From: Alphaproteobacteria bacterium
GTDB lineage: Bacteria; Pseudomonadota; Alphaproteobacteria; Rhodobacterales; Rhodobacteraceae
NCBI GenBank assembly: GCA_030433335.1
Contig: JAUILL010000011.1
Coordinates: 1-64,000 of the forward strand
DNA length: 64,000 nucleotides
Reading direction: 5' to 3'
The notes beneath the pieces are model-generated. The model had not been told where the DNA came from, made no database searches, and saw nothing but the letters and a program-made list of their open reading frames with translations. A program made the translations under genes and the position numbers. Every line of letters starts with the position of its first letter. Position 1 is the stretch's first letter. Below are positions 8,882 through 18,204 of this stretch, in pieces.

Positions 8882-10255
8882 ATGCCCGAATCGGGACAGC
8901 CCATCAGTTTCGACGTCACCGTGATCGGCGCTGGCGTGGTCGGATGCGCGATCGCGCGAAAATATACCTTGCTCGGGGCACGTGTGTTGCTGCTGGAAAA
9001 GGCGCCAGATGCGCTCGACGGCGCGTCCAAAGCGAATTCAGCAATTCTGCACACCGGCTTTGATGCGCCGGTTGGATCGATTGAACTGTCCTGTATCCAG
9101 GAAGGCTACCGCCAGTACGAACAGATACACGCCAAGTTGAACCTGCCACTTGATCGATGCGGGGCGATGGTTCTGGCTTGGACCGCAGAGCAGGAGTCCC
9201 GACTGCCCGATCTCATGGAGCAGGCACGCACCAATAGTGTCGGTGATGTTGCATTGCTTTCACGCGAACAGGTTTTAGCGCGTGAACCCGAGCTCGCTTC
9301 GACCGTACGTGCTGGATTTATCGTACCACGCGAGGCGCTGATCGATCCGTGGTCCGCCCCCCATAGCTATTTATCCCAAGCCTTGGTCAACGGCGCGACG
9401 TTTCGTCGAAACACTGAAGTTCTTTCTGGCTCTTTTGATGGAAACGCATGGATGCTGGAAACCACCACCGGCCCCGTGCACTCGACCCGCGTGATCAATG
9501 CTGCAGGGCTCTATGGTGACATCGTCGATCAGCGGCTGATCGGCCGCTCTGACTTTGATATTCGGCCTCGCAAAGGACAGTTCGTGGTTTTTGACAAGAC
9601 GGCTGCCCGATTGGCCCGCCACATCCTTTTACCTGTACCGACAGAGACCACCAAAGGCATTGTGGTCTGCCGCACCGTTTGGGGAAACCTCTTGGTCGGC
9701 CCTACCGCAGAAGAGCAGCAAGATCGCATCAACGCCAACTTGGACTCCGAAACTCTTGAAATGTTGCGGGAAAAAGCGACCGAGATTCTTCCTGCCCTTG
9801 CGAACGAAGACGTAACTACGACCTATGCCGGGCTGCGCCCCGCCTGCGGCGACAAGGAATACCATATCCGCAGACATCCCGAAAACATGATCACTGTGGG
9901 TGCAATCCGATCGACTGGACTAAGTGCTGCCCTCGGGATCGCCGAATATATCGCGCGATTGGACGAGACGCCTTGGCCCCCGCTCCCAGAGCCTGAATGG
10001 CCCGCGATGCCAATGCTCGCCGAAGACCAAACGCGCGATTGGCAGACCGCTGGGAATGGGGGCATCCTCTGTCACTGTGAGCGTGTTACACGCCGCGAGG
10101 TCGAGGCCGCGATGTCGGGCCCGAATGCCGCCCAAAGTCTTGCAGGATTAAAACGTAGAACACGCGTCACGATGGGGCGTTGTCAGGGCTTCTATTGTTC
10201 CGGCGCATTGCAAGAAATGACTGCCAAATGTCTGAAGCCGGAGAGCACGGAATGA
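8882..10255 (+). CDS. FAD-dependent glycerol-3-phosphate dehydrogenase-like (GlpA type) with BFD Fe-S tail
   Basis: This 457-residue protein starts with an FAD-binding Rossmann fold (VIGAGVVGCAIAR, residues 15-27) and belongs to the DAO/GlpD oxidase superfamily. A C-terminal BFD-like [2Fe-2S] domain has cysteines 397, 399, 434 and 439 (CHC and GRCQGFYC), as in GlpA, the anaerobic glycerol-3-phosphate dehydrogenase subunit. The start is the ATG at 8882; the long upstream frame extension has no family similarity. It is followed with ATGA overlap by a second FAD oxidoreductase and then an FGGY kinase, a layout fitting polyol phosphorylation and oxidation. The true substrate may be a glycerol analogue rather than glycerol 3-phosphate. 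Confidence 0.85.
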   Translation: MPESGQPISFDVTVIGAGVVGCAIARKYTLLGARVLLLEKAPDALDGASKANSAILHTGFDAPVGSIELSCIQEGYRQYEQIHAKLNLPLDRCGAMVLAWTAEQESRLPDLMEQARTNSVGDVALLSREQVLAREPELASTVRAGFIVPREALIDPWSAPHSYLSQALVNGATFRRNTEVLSGSFDGNAWMLETTTGPVHSTRVINAAGLYGDIVDQRLIGRSDFDIRPRKGQFVVFDKTAARLARHILLPVPTETTKGIVVCRTVWGNLLVGPTAEEQQDRINANLDSETLEMLREKATEILPALANEDVTTTYAGLRPACGDKEYHIRRHPENMITVGAIRSTGLSAALGIAEYIARLDETPWPPLPEPEWPAMPMLAEDQTRDWQTAGNGGILCHCERVTRREVEAAMSGPNAAQSLAGLKRRTRVTMGRCQGFYCSGALQEMTAKCLKPESTE

Positions 10256-11454
10256 CAAGTTTGCCCGATATCTGTGACGTACTGATCGTCGGTAGTGGAC
10301 CGGCTGGCCTTGCGGCGGCGGCACGCCTAGGTGAGGCCGGTCTGGACGTCCACCTTCTTGAACGGGAAACTGTTGCGGGCGGTATCCCGCGTCATTGCGG
10401 GCACTCGCCCTATGGCTGGCGGGAATTCAGGCGGGTTATGGGGGGGCAAACCTATGCCAAACGCCTGATTGCCCGCGCGACTTCTTTCGGGGCGCACATC
10501 CACACAGCCGTTAGCGTCACGGACCTAGGCCGGGGCGGTCGCGTGACAGTGTCCTCGAACTGCGGGCTGCAGACAGTGCAGGCGCGTGCTGTACTCTTGG
10601 CGACGGGCGCGCGTGAAACGCCCCGCGCACCTCGTTTTATTGGAGGCACAAAACCTGGCGGAGTGATGAACACAGGCGCTTTGCAAAGTCTGGTCTACCT
10701 CAACAAAGAGCGACCGTTTCGCAAGCCCGTTGTTCTAGGCAGTGAACTCGTGTCAGTCTCGGCCGTTTTAACGTGTCGTCACGCCCGAGCGAAGCCTTTG
10801 GCTATGATCGAAGCGAATGAGAGGCCAACAACCCGGCGCGCTGCGACTTGGCTCCCAAGGGCTTTAGGAACGCCTTTATTGCTGTCCACACAGATTGAGG
10901 CCATTCATGGTCGCACATGGGTTGAAGGGGTAACGCTGACAAGCGGCGAGCGTCGGTGGAATGTTGAATGCGATGGAGTGGTTGTCACCGGTGCGTTCAG
11001 ACCTGAAAATGCCCTCCTTCGCACCACCGAACTCGAGGTTGATCCGCGGACGCAGGGGCCTGTGGTGGACCAGTATGGGCGATGTTCCGACCCTGCGTAT
11101 TTCGCGGCAGGCAATCTGTTGCGCCCTGTCGAGACCGCACCTTGGTGCTGGAACGAAGGGCGGATGGTTGCGAGCGCAATCATCTCGGCATTGGCGGGCG
11201 GCCTGCCGGATCCATCTCTCTCAGAGCCGGTCTTGGCAGGATACCCAGGTGTTGCCTGGCATCTCCCGCAACGGATTTCGCCCAATTCTTCAGCGCCTGC
11301 CCTAGAAAATGTGCAGATTGGACTTGCCCGATCGATGGCTGCGACGGTTCGGTATGGGCAGGCTTCGGCAAACCTGCGATCCAAACCAGCAAGGCGTATC
11401 CTTTTACCGCTTCCTGACGGGGGTGTGGACCTGAAGTTTGAAGAGACCCTATGA
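10252..11454 (+). CDS. FAD/NAD(P)-binding oxidoreductase, partner of the GlpA-like dehydrogenase
   Basis: The protein has 400 residues with a dinucleotide-binding motif at the N-terminus (LIVGSGPAGLAAAARLGEAG), an ATGAR segment near residue 125, and a second FAD-contact FAAGNLLRPVE near residue 290. It resembles the class of pyridine-nucleotide oxidoreductases that pair with BFD-tailed dehydrogenases (GlpA/GlpB-like or HcnB/HcnC-like). It probably moves electrons from the upstream enzyme. The start ATG overlaps the upstream stop (ATGA), and its own stop overlaps the kinase start in the same way. A CXXC disulfide is not visible. Confidence 0.8.
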   Translation: MTSLPDICDVLIVGSGPAGLAAAARLGEAGLDVHLLERETVAGGIPRHCGHSPYGWREFRRVMGGQTYAKRLIARATSFGAHIHTAVSVTDLGRGGRVTVSSNCGLQTVQARAVLLATGARETPRAPRFIGGTKPGGVMNTGALQSLVYLNKERPFRKPVVLGSELVSVSAVLTCRHARAKPLAMIEANERPTTRRAATWLPRALGTPLLLSTQIEAIHGRTWVEGVTLTSGERRWNVECDGVVVTGAFRPENALLRTTELEVDPRTQGPVVDQYGRCSDPAYFAAGNLLRPVETAPWCWNEGRMVASAIISALAGGLPDPSLSEPVLAGYPGVAWHLPQRISPNSSAPALENVQIGLARSMAATVRYGQASANLRSKPARRILLPLPDGGVDLKFEETL

Positions 11455-12869
11455 AGATTGTTGCCATCGATCAGAGCACGACCTCGACCACGAGTTTTCT
11501 GTTCGACGGCACAAGCGACGGGCAAAAGCTCCGTACTGATTTTCATCGGCAAACCTATCCAGCAGTCGGCTGGGTGGAGCATGACGCGGAAGAATTATTG
11601 CGCAACGTGGCCGCAGGCATCGAGGCGGGACGTCTTGCCGGAGCAGAGGCGACCGCCCTGTCAAATCAGGGAGAAAGCTGCCTAGCGTGGGACGCCAAAA
11701 CCGGCGAGCCGATTAGTCCGGTTCTCGTTTGGCAGGACGCGCGCACCGAAGAGCATTGCCAGTCGCTGTCGCGTCTTCATGGCGCAGCCGTCGAAGAACG
11801 CGCCCGCCTTCCTCTGGATGCGTATTTTTCAGCCTCAAAAATGGGTTGGATCTATGCGCATGTCCCAGCTGCCAAGGACTTAGCAGCCAAAGGGCGCCTC
11901 CGGATGGGGACGACGGATGCCTATTTTCGCGACCGCCTGACAGGCCGTTTCGAAACCGATGTGGCAACAGCATCGCGCATGGCACTGATGAATATGGAAA
12001 CCTGCGCTTGGGACCCCTTTTTATGCGAGGTCTACGGAGTGCCAATCGAAAGCTTGCCGTCGATCACCGACTGTAGCGGCGATCTAGGAGAGATCGACGG
12101 CTTGCCCTTGCGCTCTGCCATCGTGGACCAACAGGCCGCTTTGTTTGGCCATGGCGTGACCCGCGCAGGGCAGGTCAAAGTGACCTTTGGCACTGGCGCA
12201 TTCGCATTGGCGCTGACCGGCGAAACCTGTCCCGATTATACCAATGGCGCGCTGCCCACCGTTGCTTGGCGCGAAGCTGGCGAACCAACGCTCTACGCTC
12301 TGGACGGCGGCATTCACACCGCGTCGGCCGCTGTGAATTGGGCAAAGTCCCTCGGTCTTTTCACGGAGTATTCTGACCTTGATAACTTCAGCGGGCACGC
12401 CTTGGCGCGCGGCTTGGCGTTTGTCCCGTCGCTCGCTGGTTTGGCGTGCCCCTATTGGGATCACGCAGCCAAGGGTAGTTGGCTTGGTCTGACGCTCGGG
12501 ACGAGCAAAGCCGATATGATGCAAGCAATGCTCGAAGGGATCGCCTACCGTACCCGCAGCGTTCTAGAGGCGATGAGCGAAACGCTTCCCCTCGTGTCTC
12601 CGGTAAATATCGACGGAGGCATGACCGCCAACTCTTGGTTCGTCCAAGCTTTGGCGGATATCACCGGATGTGCCATCCAAAAGAGCACGATGGTGGACAT
12701 CACAGCATTCGGCGTTGCGCAACTCGCGGCGCGCGCCTGCGGAGCGCCTCTGACCGCCCCTCGAAACGGTGAGACTCTACTCCCTGATCCGGCGTTCGAA
12801 CCCCGGCCCGAGGCGTTTGCGCGTGCTTGCGACATGGTCAAAGAGTGGGGAGCAGTGACTGCTCTCTAG
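11451..12869 (+). CDS. FGGY-family carbohydrate kinase, glycerol kinase-like
   Basis: This 472-residue cytosolic kinase of the actin-like ATPase superfamily begins MKIVAIDQSTTSTT, where glycerol kinase usually has DQGTTSSR. It has GWVEHDAEELL near residue 45 and VWQDARTEEHC near residue 90, both matching GlpK-type proteins. The phosphate-2 region VTFGTGAFALA and the adenosine-binding NIDGGMTANSWFVQALADITG are present. Length is slightly below E. coli GlpK (502). As third gene of a polyol operon it likely phosphorylates glycerol or a related polyol before the FAD dehydrogenase acts. Substrate is inferred, not certain. Confidence 0.87.
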   Translation: MKIVAIDQSTTSTTSFLFDGTSDGQKLRTDFHRQTYPAVGWVEHDAEELLRNVAAGIEAGRLAGAEATALSNQGESCLAWDAKTGEPISPVLVWQDARTEEHCQSLSRLHGAAVEERARLPLDAYFSASKMGWIYAHVPAAKDLAAKGRLRMGTTDAYFRDRLTGRFETDVATASRMALMNMETCAWDPFLCEVYGVPIESLPSITDCSGDLGEIDGLPLRSAIVDQQAALFGHGVTRAGQVKVTFGTGAFALALTGETCPDYTNGALPTVAWREAGEPTLYALDGGIHTASAAVNWAKSLGLFTEYSDLDNFSGHALARGLAFVPSLAGLACPYWDHAAKGSWLGLTLGTSKADMMQAMLEGIAYRTRSVLEAMSETLPLVSPVNIDGGMTANSWFVQALADITGCAIQKSTMVDITAFGVAQLAARACGAPLTAPRNGETLLPDPAFEPRPEAFARACDMVKEWGAVTAL

Positions 12870-13103
12870 CTACGGATTTCAAGCTCAGAAGTCGTATGGG
12901 GAGATGAGCTAGCTCACTCGGAGTAAGTGATCGGGATTCGGTTAGAGCATTAAAAGTTCTGGACCTCCTCGGCCATTCTCCAAGCGCTGTAATCTTTGAG
13001 GTTTGGCACCAGATGCCAATAAGCTGAGTTCTACGGTCATGCCGCGATGAAATAGGTTGAGTTATGTTGTCGTCAGTGTCCAACAAACTCAAGGAAACAA
13101 GAC

Positions 13104-13310
13104 ATGCAACGCATTTATCGTAGACCCCACCGCGAGACGGCCGATGGCGCGCACAGCCGAATGAAGGCGCTCTTTCATTTGCTGACCGGCCGCGAAGGCC
13201 GCGTTTCCTACGACTATCCGCCCCGTCATCTATGGGGTGATCTGGGGCGCAAGAACGATCGTGTCTCCCTACCCCGCGCCTACTTGCCGACGCATTTACA
13301 GTGGCGCTAG
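13104..13310 (+). CDS. Small hypothetical protein, basic
   Basis: A 68-residue reading frame with a good ribosome-binding sequence (AAGGAAA, about six bases before the ATG), lying four bases ahead of a membrane protein gene. The product is rich in Arg and His and has no recognisable domain, signal peptide or membrane segment. The spacing suggests it is co-translated with the next gene. I do not recognise it. Low complexity and short length mean it could be spurious. Confidence 0.4.
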   Translation: MQRIYRRPHRETADGAHSRMKALFHLLTGREGRVSYDYPPRHLWGDLGRKNDRVSLPRAYLPTHLQWR

Positions 13311-13314
13311 TCAG

Positions 13315-13689
13315 ATGCCGATGTCTCATTTGCTTGCGTTGTCTTATGCTGGATTGTCTGCCTTGCCGATTGCGATGCATTTCGCCATCGTCGCAGGGGC
13401 GCCCTTGGGTCGCTTTACGGTCGGAGGCCGGTTCCCCGGTCAGCTGCCCCCGAGCTGGCGGGTTTTGGCTGGCGTCCAAGCGGGGTTGCTTGCTCTGATG
13501 GCTCTCGCAGTATTGGCGCGCGCAGAAGTCGTTTTTGTCCCAATCAGATTCTTGTTTTGGCCTGCAGTCGCGCTGACAGCTGTAAGCCTTCTGGCCAATG
13601 CTGCTAGCCCCTCGCGGCCCGAGCGTTTGCTGTGGACACCGGTCCTTGCGTTCATGGCCTTAGCTGCGCTTGGCGTCGGCCTTGTATAA
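13315..13689 (+). CDS. Small integral membrane protein
   Basis: This 124-residue protein has four hydrophobic segments (about residues 5-28, 43-62, 70-90 and 102-122) and a short loop with GRFTVGGRFPGQLPPSWR. I started it at the ATG at 13315; the ATG at 13321 is equally possible. No catalytic motif is visible. It lies 17 bases before the NAD(P)-binding protein gene, so the two are probably in one operon. The four-helix layout with a conserved-looking loop recalls uncharacterised DoxX-like or DUF-type membrane proteins, without firm assignment. Confidence 0.7.
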   Translation: MPMSHLLALSYAGLSALPIAMHFAIVAGAPLGRFTVGGRFPGQLPPSWRVLAGVQAGLLALMALAVLARAEVVFVPIRFLFWPAVALTAVSLLANAASPSRPERLLWTPVLAFMALAALGVGLV

Positions 13690-13706
13690 GCAAAGGAGAA
13701 CCTAAG

Positions 13707-14552
13707 ATGCATGTGCTTGTTGCCGGTGCGACCGGCTATCTGGGCCGGTTCCTATGCTCCGAATTCGCGCGTCGCGGACATCACGTGACTGCACTGGTCA
13801 GAGACAGACACCGCGCCAGAGATGTGGCGGATCTCTTAATCCAGGGAGAAGCCACGAAGCCTGAAAGCTTGCAGGGCATTATGGACGGTATTGACCTTGT
13901 GGTGTCTGCTCTCGGCATCACCCGACAGGCCGACGGATTAGGGTATCAAGAGGTTGATTTTCAAGCAAACCTGAACTTGCTACGCGAAGCGGAACGCGCA
14001 GGTGTTGGCCGGTTTGCATATGTCCATGTCTTGAATGCCGACCGCATGGCGGGGGTGCCATTGGTCGACGCCAAAGCAGCGTTTGTCTCGGCACTTCAGG
14101 CCTCGGACATTCCGGAAACCGTCATCGCACCGACGGGGTATTTCTCTGATATGGGCGACATTCTCAAGATGGCGCAGTCAGGGCGCGTCTGGCTGTTTGG
14201 AGAGGGGACGCAGCGCCTGAACCCTATACATGGCGCTGATTTGGCGACTGTGATTGCGGATGCGACGGAAGCAGCTCGACGCTGGGTAGACGTCGGAGGC
14301 CCGGACGTGATGACCCAAAACGAGCTCGCCCATGTCGCTTTCGTAGCCCTTGGCGCTGAGCCCCGGATCACTTACCTGCCGGATGTCCTACGAAAAGCCG
14401 CACTGACTGTTCTGCCGATCCTACCGCGCAGGATCAGCGGACCTGCACGGTTCTTTCTGACCGCCCTTGGCATGGACATGGTCGCGCCCCACTATGGTAC
14501 GCGGCACTTAGCGGATCACTTTCGTCAGAGCCGTCCAAAGAGCCAGAATTAA
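13707..14552 (+). CDS. NAD(P)-binding protein, atypical SDR (NmrA-like)
   Basis: The protein has 281 residues. The N-terminal Rossmann motif is GATGYLGRFLCSEFARRGH (residues 8-26), followed by LVRDRHRARDV, typical of NmrA/complex-I NDUFA9-like atypical short-chain reductases. The classical YxxxK active site is absent, as usual in this group, which includes NADPH sensors and quinone-assembly proteins. AAGGAGA precedes the ATG at 13707. It overlaps by four bases the 3' end of the convergent dihydroorotate dehydrogenase-like gene. Function is not determinable from sequence. Confidence 0.85.
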   Translation: MHVLVAGATGYLGRFLCSEFARRGHHVTALVRDRHRARDVADLLIQGEATKPESLQGIMDGIDLVVSALGITRQADGLGYQEVDFQANLNLLREAERAGVGRFAYVHVLNADRMAGVPLVDAKAAFVSALQASDIPETVIAPTGYFSDMGDILKMAQSGRVWLFGEGTQRLNPIHGADLATVIADATEAARRWVDVGGPDVMTQNELAHVAFVALGAEPRITYLPDVLRKAALTVLPILPRRISGPARFFLTALGMDMVAPHYGTRHLADHFRQSRPKSQN

Positions 14553-15646
14553 GCCGACTGAGCATATCCCCCGTTGTAACTCTCACTCTTACGCCGGATT
14601 TGTGCGTGCTCAACGATGCGCTCGCGGGCGATCCCGCGGAACTCTTCGATAGAGGAATATCCCTTGCGATCCATGTAATCGCTCAAGTCGGTCGTCAGCT
14701 CTTTGATCAACTGGACACCGACGCCGCCGCTGCCTTTCTCTTCCATGGCTGCCGTGCAAACTTGCAGGTTGCCTGCCCCATGAACAACGAAATTGAAGGC
14801 CTCGCGAAAGCCCTTGATACCCCCGATGCCTGAGATCGCCTTGTCGGGATAGGCGCGCGAGATGTCTGACACCCGTTGCAACGCCTGATGAAGGATTGCT
14901 AGGCCGCCCAAACCGCCGGAGGTCACCAAGCCATCCACCTCAACCTCGAATTTCATGGTTTCGGGGTCCATCAAAGGCAATGAAGGGAAGGTGTTGCAAA
15001 GGGAAATCGAAGATGCCCCCGCCTCGTATGCAGCGCCTGCTGCATCGACAAGCGTCGACGTCGACGGGGTGAGCTTAACCCAGATTGGAACATCTACGGC
15101 TTCGGTTACGGCCTTCATGACGGACCGGATGATATCTTCGTCGTTGGCAATGTTGGCACCCATATCTTTGCGGTCCATGTGCGGACAAGACATGTTCAAC
15201 TCCAACGCATCGCATCCCGCGTTGACACAGGCTCTGGCAAGCTTCTGCCAGTTTGCCATTTCCTCTGCGCTCCCCGCTCCTGCCATGATTGATCCGATGA
15301 GCATGCGATCAGGATAGGTGGTCTTGATTTCCTCGAGGTCAGGAAGCCACAGATCAAGAGGTTGATCCGAAATCAACTCCCAGTTCCAAGACGAATGGGA
15401 GACCGTGTCTGGTCGTTTGTAGCGCGAAACGTAGGGCTTCTCGTCGCTTGCGCGCTGATAGATGGTCTTCGGACCCGCAACATTTTCAACATGGTGCAAG
15501 CCGATGGTTTTGGTCACAACACCACCCCATCCGGCCTCAAAGGCCTTAAGGATCTTGCGCTTGCTCTCTGTCGGCGGCGCAGAGGCAAGGATGAATGGAT
15601 TGACGAACTCAAGACCCGTGAAAGTGGTGATCAACTTGTCTGACAT
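14549..15646 (-). CDS. PreA-like dihydropyrimidine/dihydroorotate dehydrogenase-family flavoprotein
   Basis: This 365-residue FMN-binding TIM barrel has features of the dihydropyrimidine dehydrogenase catalytic half: NPFILASAPPTES near residue 16, GWGGVVTKTIG, LELNMSCPHM near residue 150 (the catalytic Cys is in the NMSCPH motif), VWVKLTP-like VPIWVKLTP, and GGLGG. Bacterial PreA usually carries a C-terminal two-cluster ferredoxin domain. Here the protein ends without those Cys motifs, and no preT partner or hydantoinase genes are nearby. Electron donor and exact substrate therefore remain open. Confidence 0.88.
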   Translation of the reverse strand: MSDKLITTFTGLEFVNPFILASAPPTESKRKILKAFEAGWGGVVTKTIGLHHVENVAGPKTIYQRASDEKPYVSRYKRPDTVSHSSWNWELISDQPLDLWLPDLEEIKTTYPDRMLIGSIMAGAGSAEEMANWQKLARACVNAGCDALELNMSCPHMDRKDMGANIANDEDIIRSVMKAVTEAVDVPIWVKLTPSTSTLVDAAGAAYEAGASSISLCNTFPSLPLMDPETMKFEVEVDGLVTSGGLGGLAILHQALQRVSDISRAYPDKAISGIGGIKGFREAFNFVVHGAGNLQVCTAAMEEKGSGGVGVQLIKELTTDLSDYMDRKGYSSIEEFRGIARERIVEHAQIRRKSESYNGGYAQSA

Positions 15647-15811
15647 GGTGTTCCCTCATTGCTCAATAATCAGGACGCCAATTATTTACCAAACAGTCAA
15701 GAATTTTTCCGCGAGGGCGCTGACAATCCCGAGAATCCGAACAGAAGCGCCTATTCTGTGATCCAAGGCATGCCGCGGTGCCCCGCAATGAAAGCCCGCG
15801 GCAATACCGGA

Positions 15812-17107
15812 TCAGGCGGCACCGCTCACACGCCAGATCACATCGCCCACGTCATCAGCCATTAACAACGACTTGCCATCGGGCCCGATGGTGACCCCAA
15901 CAGGACGCCCATAGGCAAGTTTTTCGTCTTCAGAAAGAAAGCCCGAGAGGATATCCCGCGACGGCCCACTTGGACGCCCATTCTCAAAAGGCACGAAAAT
16001 CAGTTTGTATCCGCTTAGCTTGGAGCGGTTCCAAGAGCCGTGCTGGCCGATGACCATGCCAGCGCCAAAGCCGGGCAAAGTTCCCTCGGGCATCCAGCAA
16101 AGTCCAAGAGATGCAGTGTGTCCCCCTAAAGCATAGTCGGGCATGATCGCCTTGGCGACCATCGCAGGATCTTGGGGCACACGGTCGTCCACGGTTTGCC
16201 CCCAGTAGCAGTAGGGCCAGCCGTAGAAGCCATTCTCTTGAACAGATGTCAGGTAATCGGGCGGGGTCTCGTCGCCCAAGCCATCCCGCTCATTGACGAC
16301 TGTCCAAAGCTTGCCGGTGTTGGGTTCCCAAGCCATGCCCACTGCATTGCGCAGACCAGAGGCAAAAATCCGCGCCTGACCTGTCGCGACGTCCAGTTCC
16401 CAGATTGCAGCGCGTCCCTCTTCGACCTCCATGCCTTGGTCCGCGATATTCGACAGCGACCCGACACCCGCGTAGATTTTTGCGCCATCAGGCGAAACGA
16501 GCAGGCTGCGGGTCCAGTGACCGTGGGGCTTGAAATCAATAAGTTGCGTCCCGCTACCTTTCAGAGCGGTGTCGCCATCGGAGTAGTCGAATACCCGTAT
16601 TCCGTCAGTATTTCCGAGATAGAACTGGTTCCCAATGAGTGCCATGCCAAAGGGCTGGTTTTGGTCTTCGACAAATACTTCGCGAATTTCAGCAGTACCG
16701 TCGCCGTCAGGATCTCGCCATAGGGTGACGCGGTTCGCGCTTTTCCCGATTGCTTTCACCCGGCGCATGGTTGCCTGAGCGGCATGGTCCATAAGTGTTT
16801 TGGGTGGGCGTGCTTGTTCTTTGGATTCGGCAACCAGAACATCCCCGTTCGGCAGCACCTCAATCCAACGTGGATGATCCAGACCGGTTGCAAAGGCGTT
16901 TACCGTCAGCCCGGCTGCGCAGGTCGGGACGTGCCCATCTTTCCAGCCCTCGGCGGCGGGCATCTTGAGCGTCATAATCCCTTGCTTGCGAGCCAATGGA
17001 ATGTCTGGTGTCTCTCCGAAGGCTTGCTTTGACGGCGCATTCATCCGCCGAACCGTGGCGATCGTGCCGCCAACCAATGACGTCGCTTTTGCAATGATAT
17101 CCATCAT
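15812..17107 (-). CDS. PQQ-dependent sugar dehydrogenase family protein (glucose/sorbosone dehydrogenase)
   Basis: A beta-propeller of about 431 residues with repeats typical of soluble aldose/sorbosone dehydrogenases: FATGLDHPRWIEVLPNGDVLVAES (first blade), LYAG-like IYAGVGSLSNI, GLRNAVGMAWEP, and YGWPYCYWG. These enzymes oxidise sugars in the periplasm, but no convincing signal peptide is seen after either start. The frame extends to 17206. I prefer the paired ATGs at 17107/17104 because AAGGGGGG lies just upstream. PQQ dependence is a family property, not proven here. Confidence 0.86.
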   Translation of the reverse strand: MMDIIAKATSLVGGTIATVRRMNAPSKQAFGETPDIPLARKQGIMTLKMPAAEGWKDGHVPTCAAGLTVNAFATGLDHPRWIEVLPNGDVLVAESKEQARPPKTLMDHAAQATMRRVKAIGKSANRVTLWRDPDGDGTAEIREVFVEDQNQPFGMALIGNQFYLGNTDGIRVFDYSDGDTALKGSGTQLIDFKPHGHWTRSLLVSPDGAKIYAGVGSLSNIADQGMEVEEGRAAIWELDVATGQARIFASGLRNAVGMAWEPNTGKLWTVVNERDGLGDETPPDYLTSVQENGFYGWPYCYWGQTVDDRVPQDPAMVAKAIMPDYALGGHTASLGLCWMPEGTLPGFGAGMVIGQHGSWNRSKLSGYKLIFVPFENGRPSGPSRDILSGFLSEDEKLAYGRPVGVTIGPDGKSLLMADDVGDVIWRVSGAA

Positions 17108-17242
17108 TCCCCCCTTGCTTTGGGGTGAGGTTAGCGGATCGTGGGGGTTAGCGCCAACATTCTCGCGCAACAGCATGCTTTCGAAATCGAACGTCGTGAA
17201 TTTCAAAAGCGGGACATGACCACGTCATTGTGTCAGCGCGGG

Positions 17243-18001
17243 TCAGGCGACACGCCCTGTTGTCAATCGAATGCCCCAGTGAGCGTGGTCATGAGCTTCT
17301 GCCAGTGCGATCATGCGGCTCGGGTCGTAGGGAACATGGCGGAAGCTGGTGGCCCAAGCGACCTGTTTCTTTTCCACAACGGCATAGCAGGCCGCACTGG
17401 TGCCGGTTTCGACCACATGGCGCACGGGGAGATCATCCACGTAAGCGGGGCATCCTACGCTTCCTGGATTAAGCAAAACGCACCCATGTGCTAGGTCAAG
17501 ACGACGCGGTAAATGGCTGTGTCCACATAGAAAAAGGCTCGCATTGTTTCCGCCCGCCTCCGCTCGGATGTCCGAAGGGGCCCTCGTCATAATATGCCCA
17601 TCTGGTGTGACCTGCTCTGCCCAATAGGTCACGTCGCTTGTCGGGGTGCCATGACAAGCGAAAACCTCGTCCGAAATCCAAAGCGTCGGCGCCAGCGCGC
17701 CAAGCCACTCCAGATGCTGCGGCTCGAGTTCATCGATGGCAACTCTATCGACCGAGCACATTTCCTCTCGGGGCGTTTCCAATAGCCAGCGGTCGTGGTT
17801 CCCACGAATGGACTTCATTTCGCGGTCCATGAGGAGGTCCGCGGTCGCCTTCGGGGCCATCGGGCCGCTCAGGTGATCACCAAGATTGACGATGCTTTCA
17901 ATTCCTAAATCCGCAATGTCATGAAGAACAGCTTCGAGTGCATCCACATTTCCGTGGATGTCGGCGATGACGGCAAAGCGGCTGGTGTCGAATTCTGTCA
18001 T
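17243..18001 (-). CDS. Calcineurin-like metallophosphoesterase
   Basis: The 252-residue protein carries every metallophosphoesterase signature: ADIHGN near residue 13, NLGDHLSGP near residue 40, RGNHDRW near residue 66, CGHSHLPR near residue 160 and LNPGSVG after it. These ligate the di-metal centre in YfcE/YmdB-like and serine/threonine phosphatase-like enzymes. Such proteins hydrolyse phosphodiesters or nucleotides; the substrate is unknown. It is cytosolic, monocistronic and separated from apnO by 200 bases that contain an intrinsic terminator. Confidence 0.9.
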   Translation of the reverse strand: MTEFDTSRFAVIADIHGNVDALEAVLHDIADLGIESIVNLGDHLSGPMAPKATADLLMDREMKSIRGNHDRWLLETPREEMCSVDRVAIDELEPQHLEWLGALAPTLWISDEVFACHGTPTSDVTYWAEQVTPDGHIMTRAPSDIRAEAGGNNASLFLCGHSHLPRRLDLAHGCVLLNPGSVGCPAYVDDLPVRHVVETGTSAACYAVVEKKQVAWATSFRHVPYDPSRMIALAEAHDHAHWGIRLTTGRVA

Positions 18002-18140
18002 TTATGCAGAATGGCACGCCTACTTTCCCCGCGCTGCAGAATTCGCAATAATGCCAAGTTTCTTTATGTATTCGATTAAGAACAGAGCAGAAGCCCCCTG
18101 ACAAAGAGAGAAATTTGCTTTTGGCACCTACGAAGGCACA

Positions 18141-18170
18141 TATAAAAATGGCGCTGAACACTCAGCGCCA
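18141..18170 (-). terminator. Intrinsic terminator of apnO
   Basis: Perfect 9-bp stem (TGGCGCTGA at 18149-18157 with TCAGCGCCA at 18162-18170) and a 4-base loop. Read on the minus strand the stem is followed by TTTTTATA, a proper T-tract. It lies 35 bases past the stop of the leftward apnO gene. Confidence 0.8.
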
Positions 18171-18204
18171 CTCTTTATTTTCTGGTAAAATGACCGGAGA
18201 AGGA

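Noticed and set aside
12838-13479. 213-codon minus-strand frame after the FGGY kinase gene
   Set aside because: It overlaps two plus-strand frames with better starts, and its translation is compositionally odd with no family resemblance.
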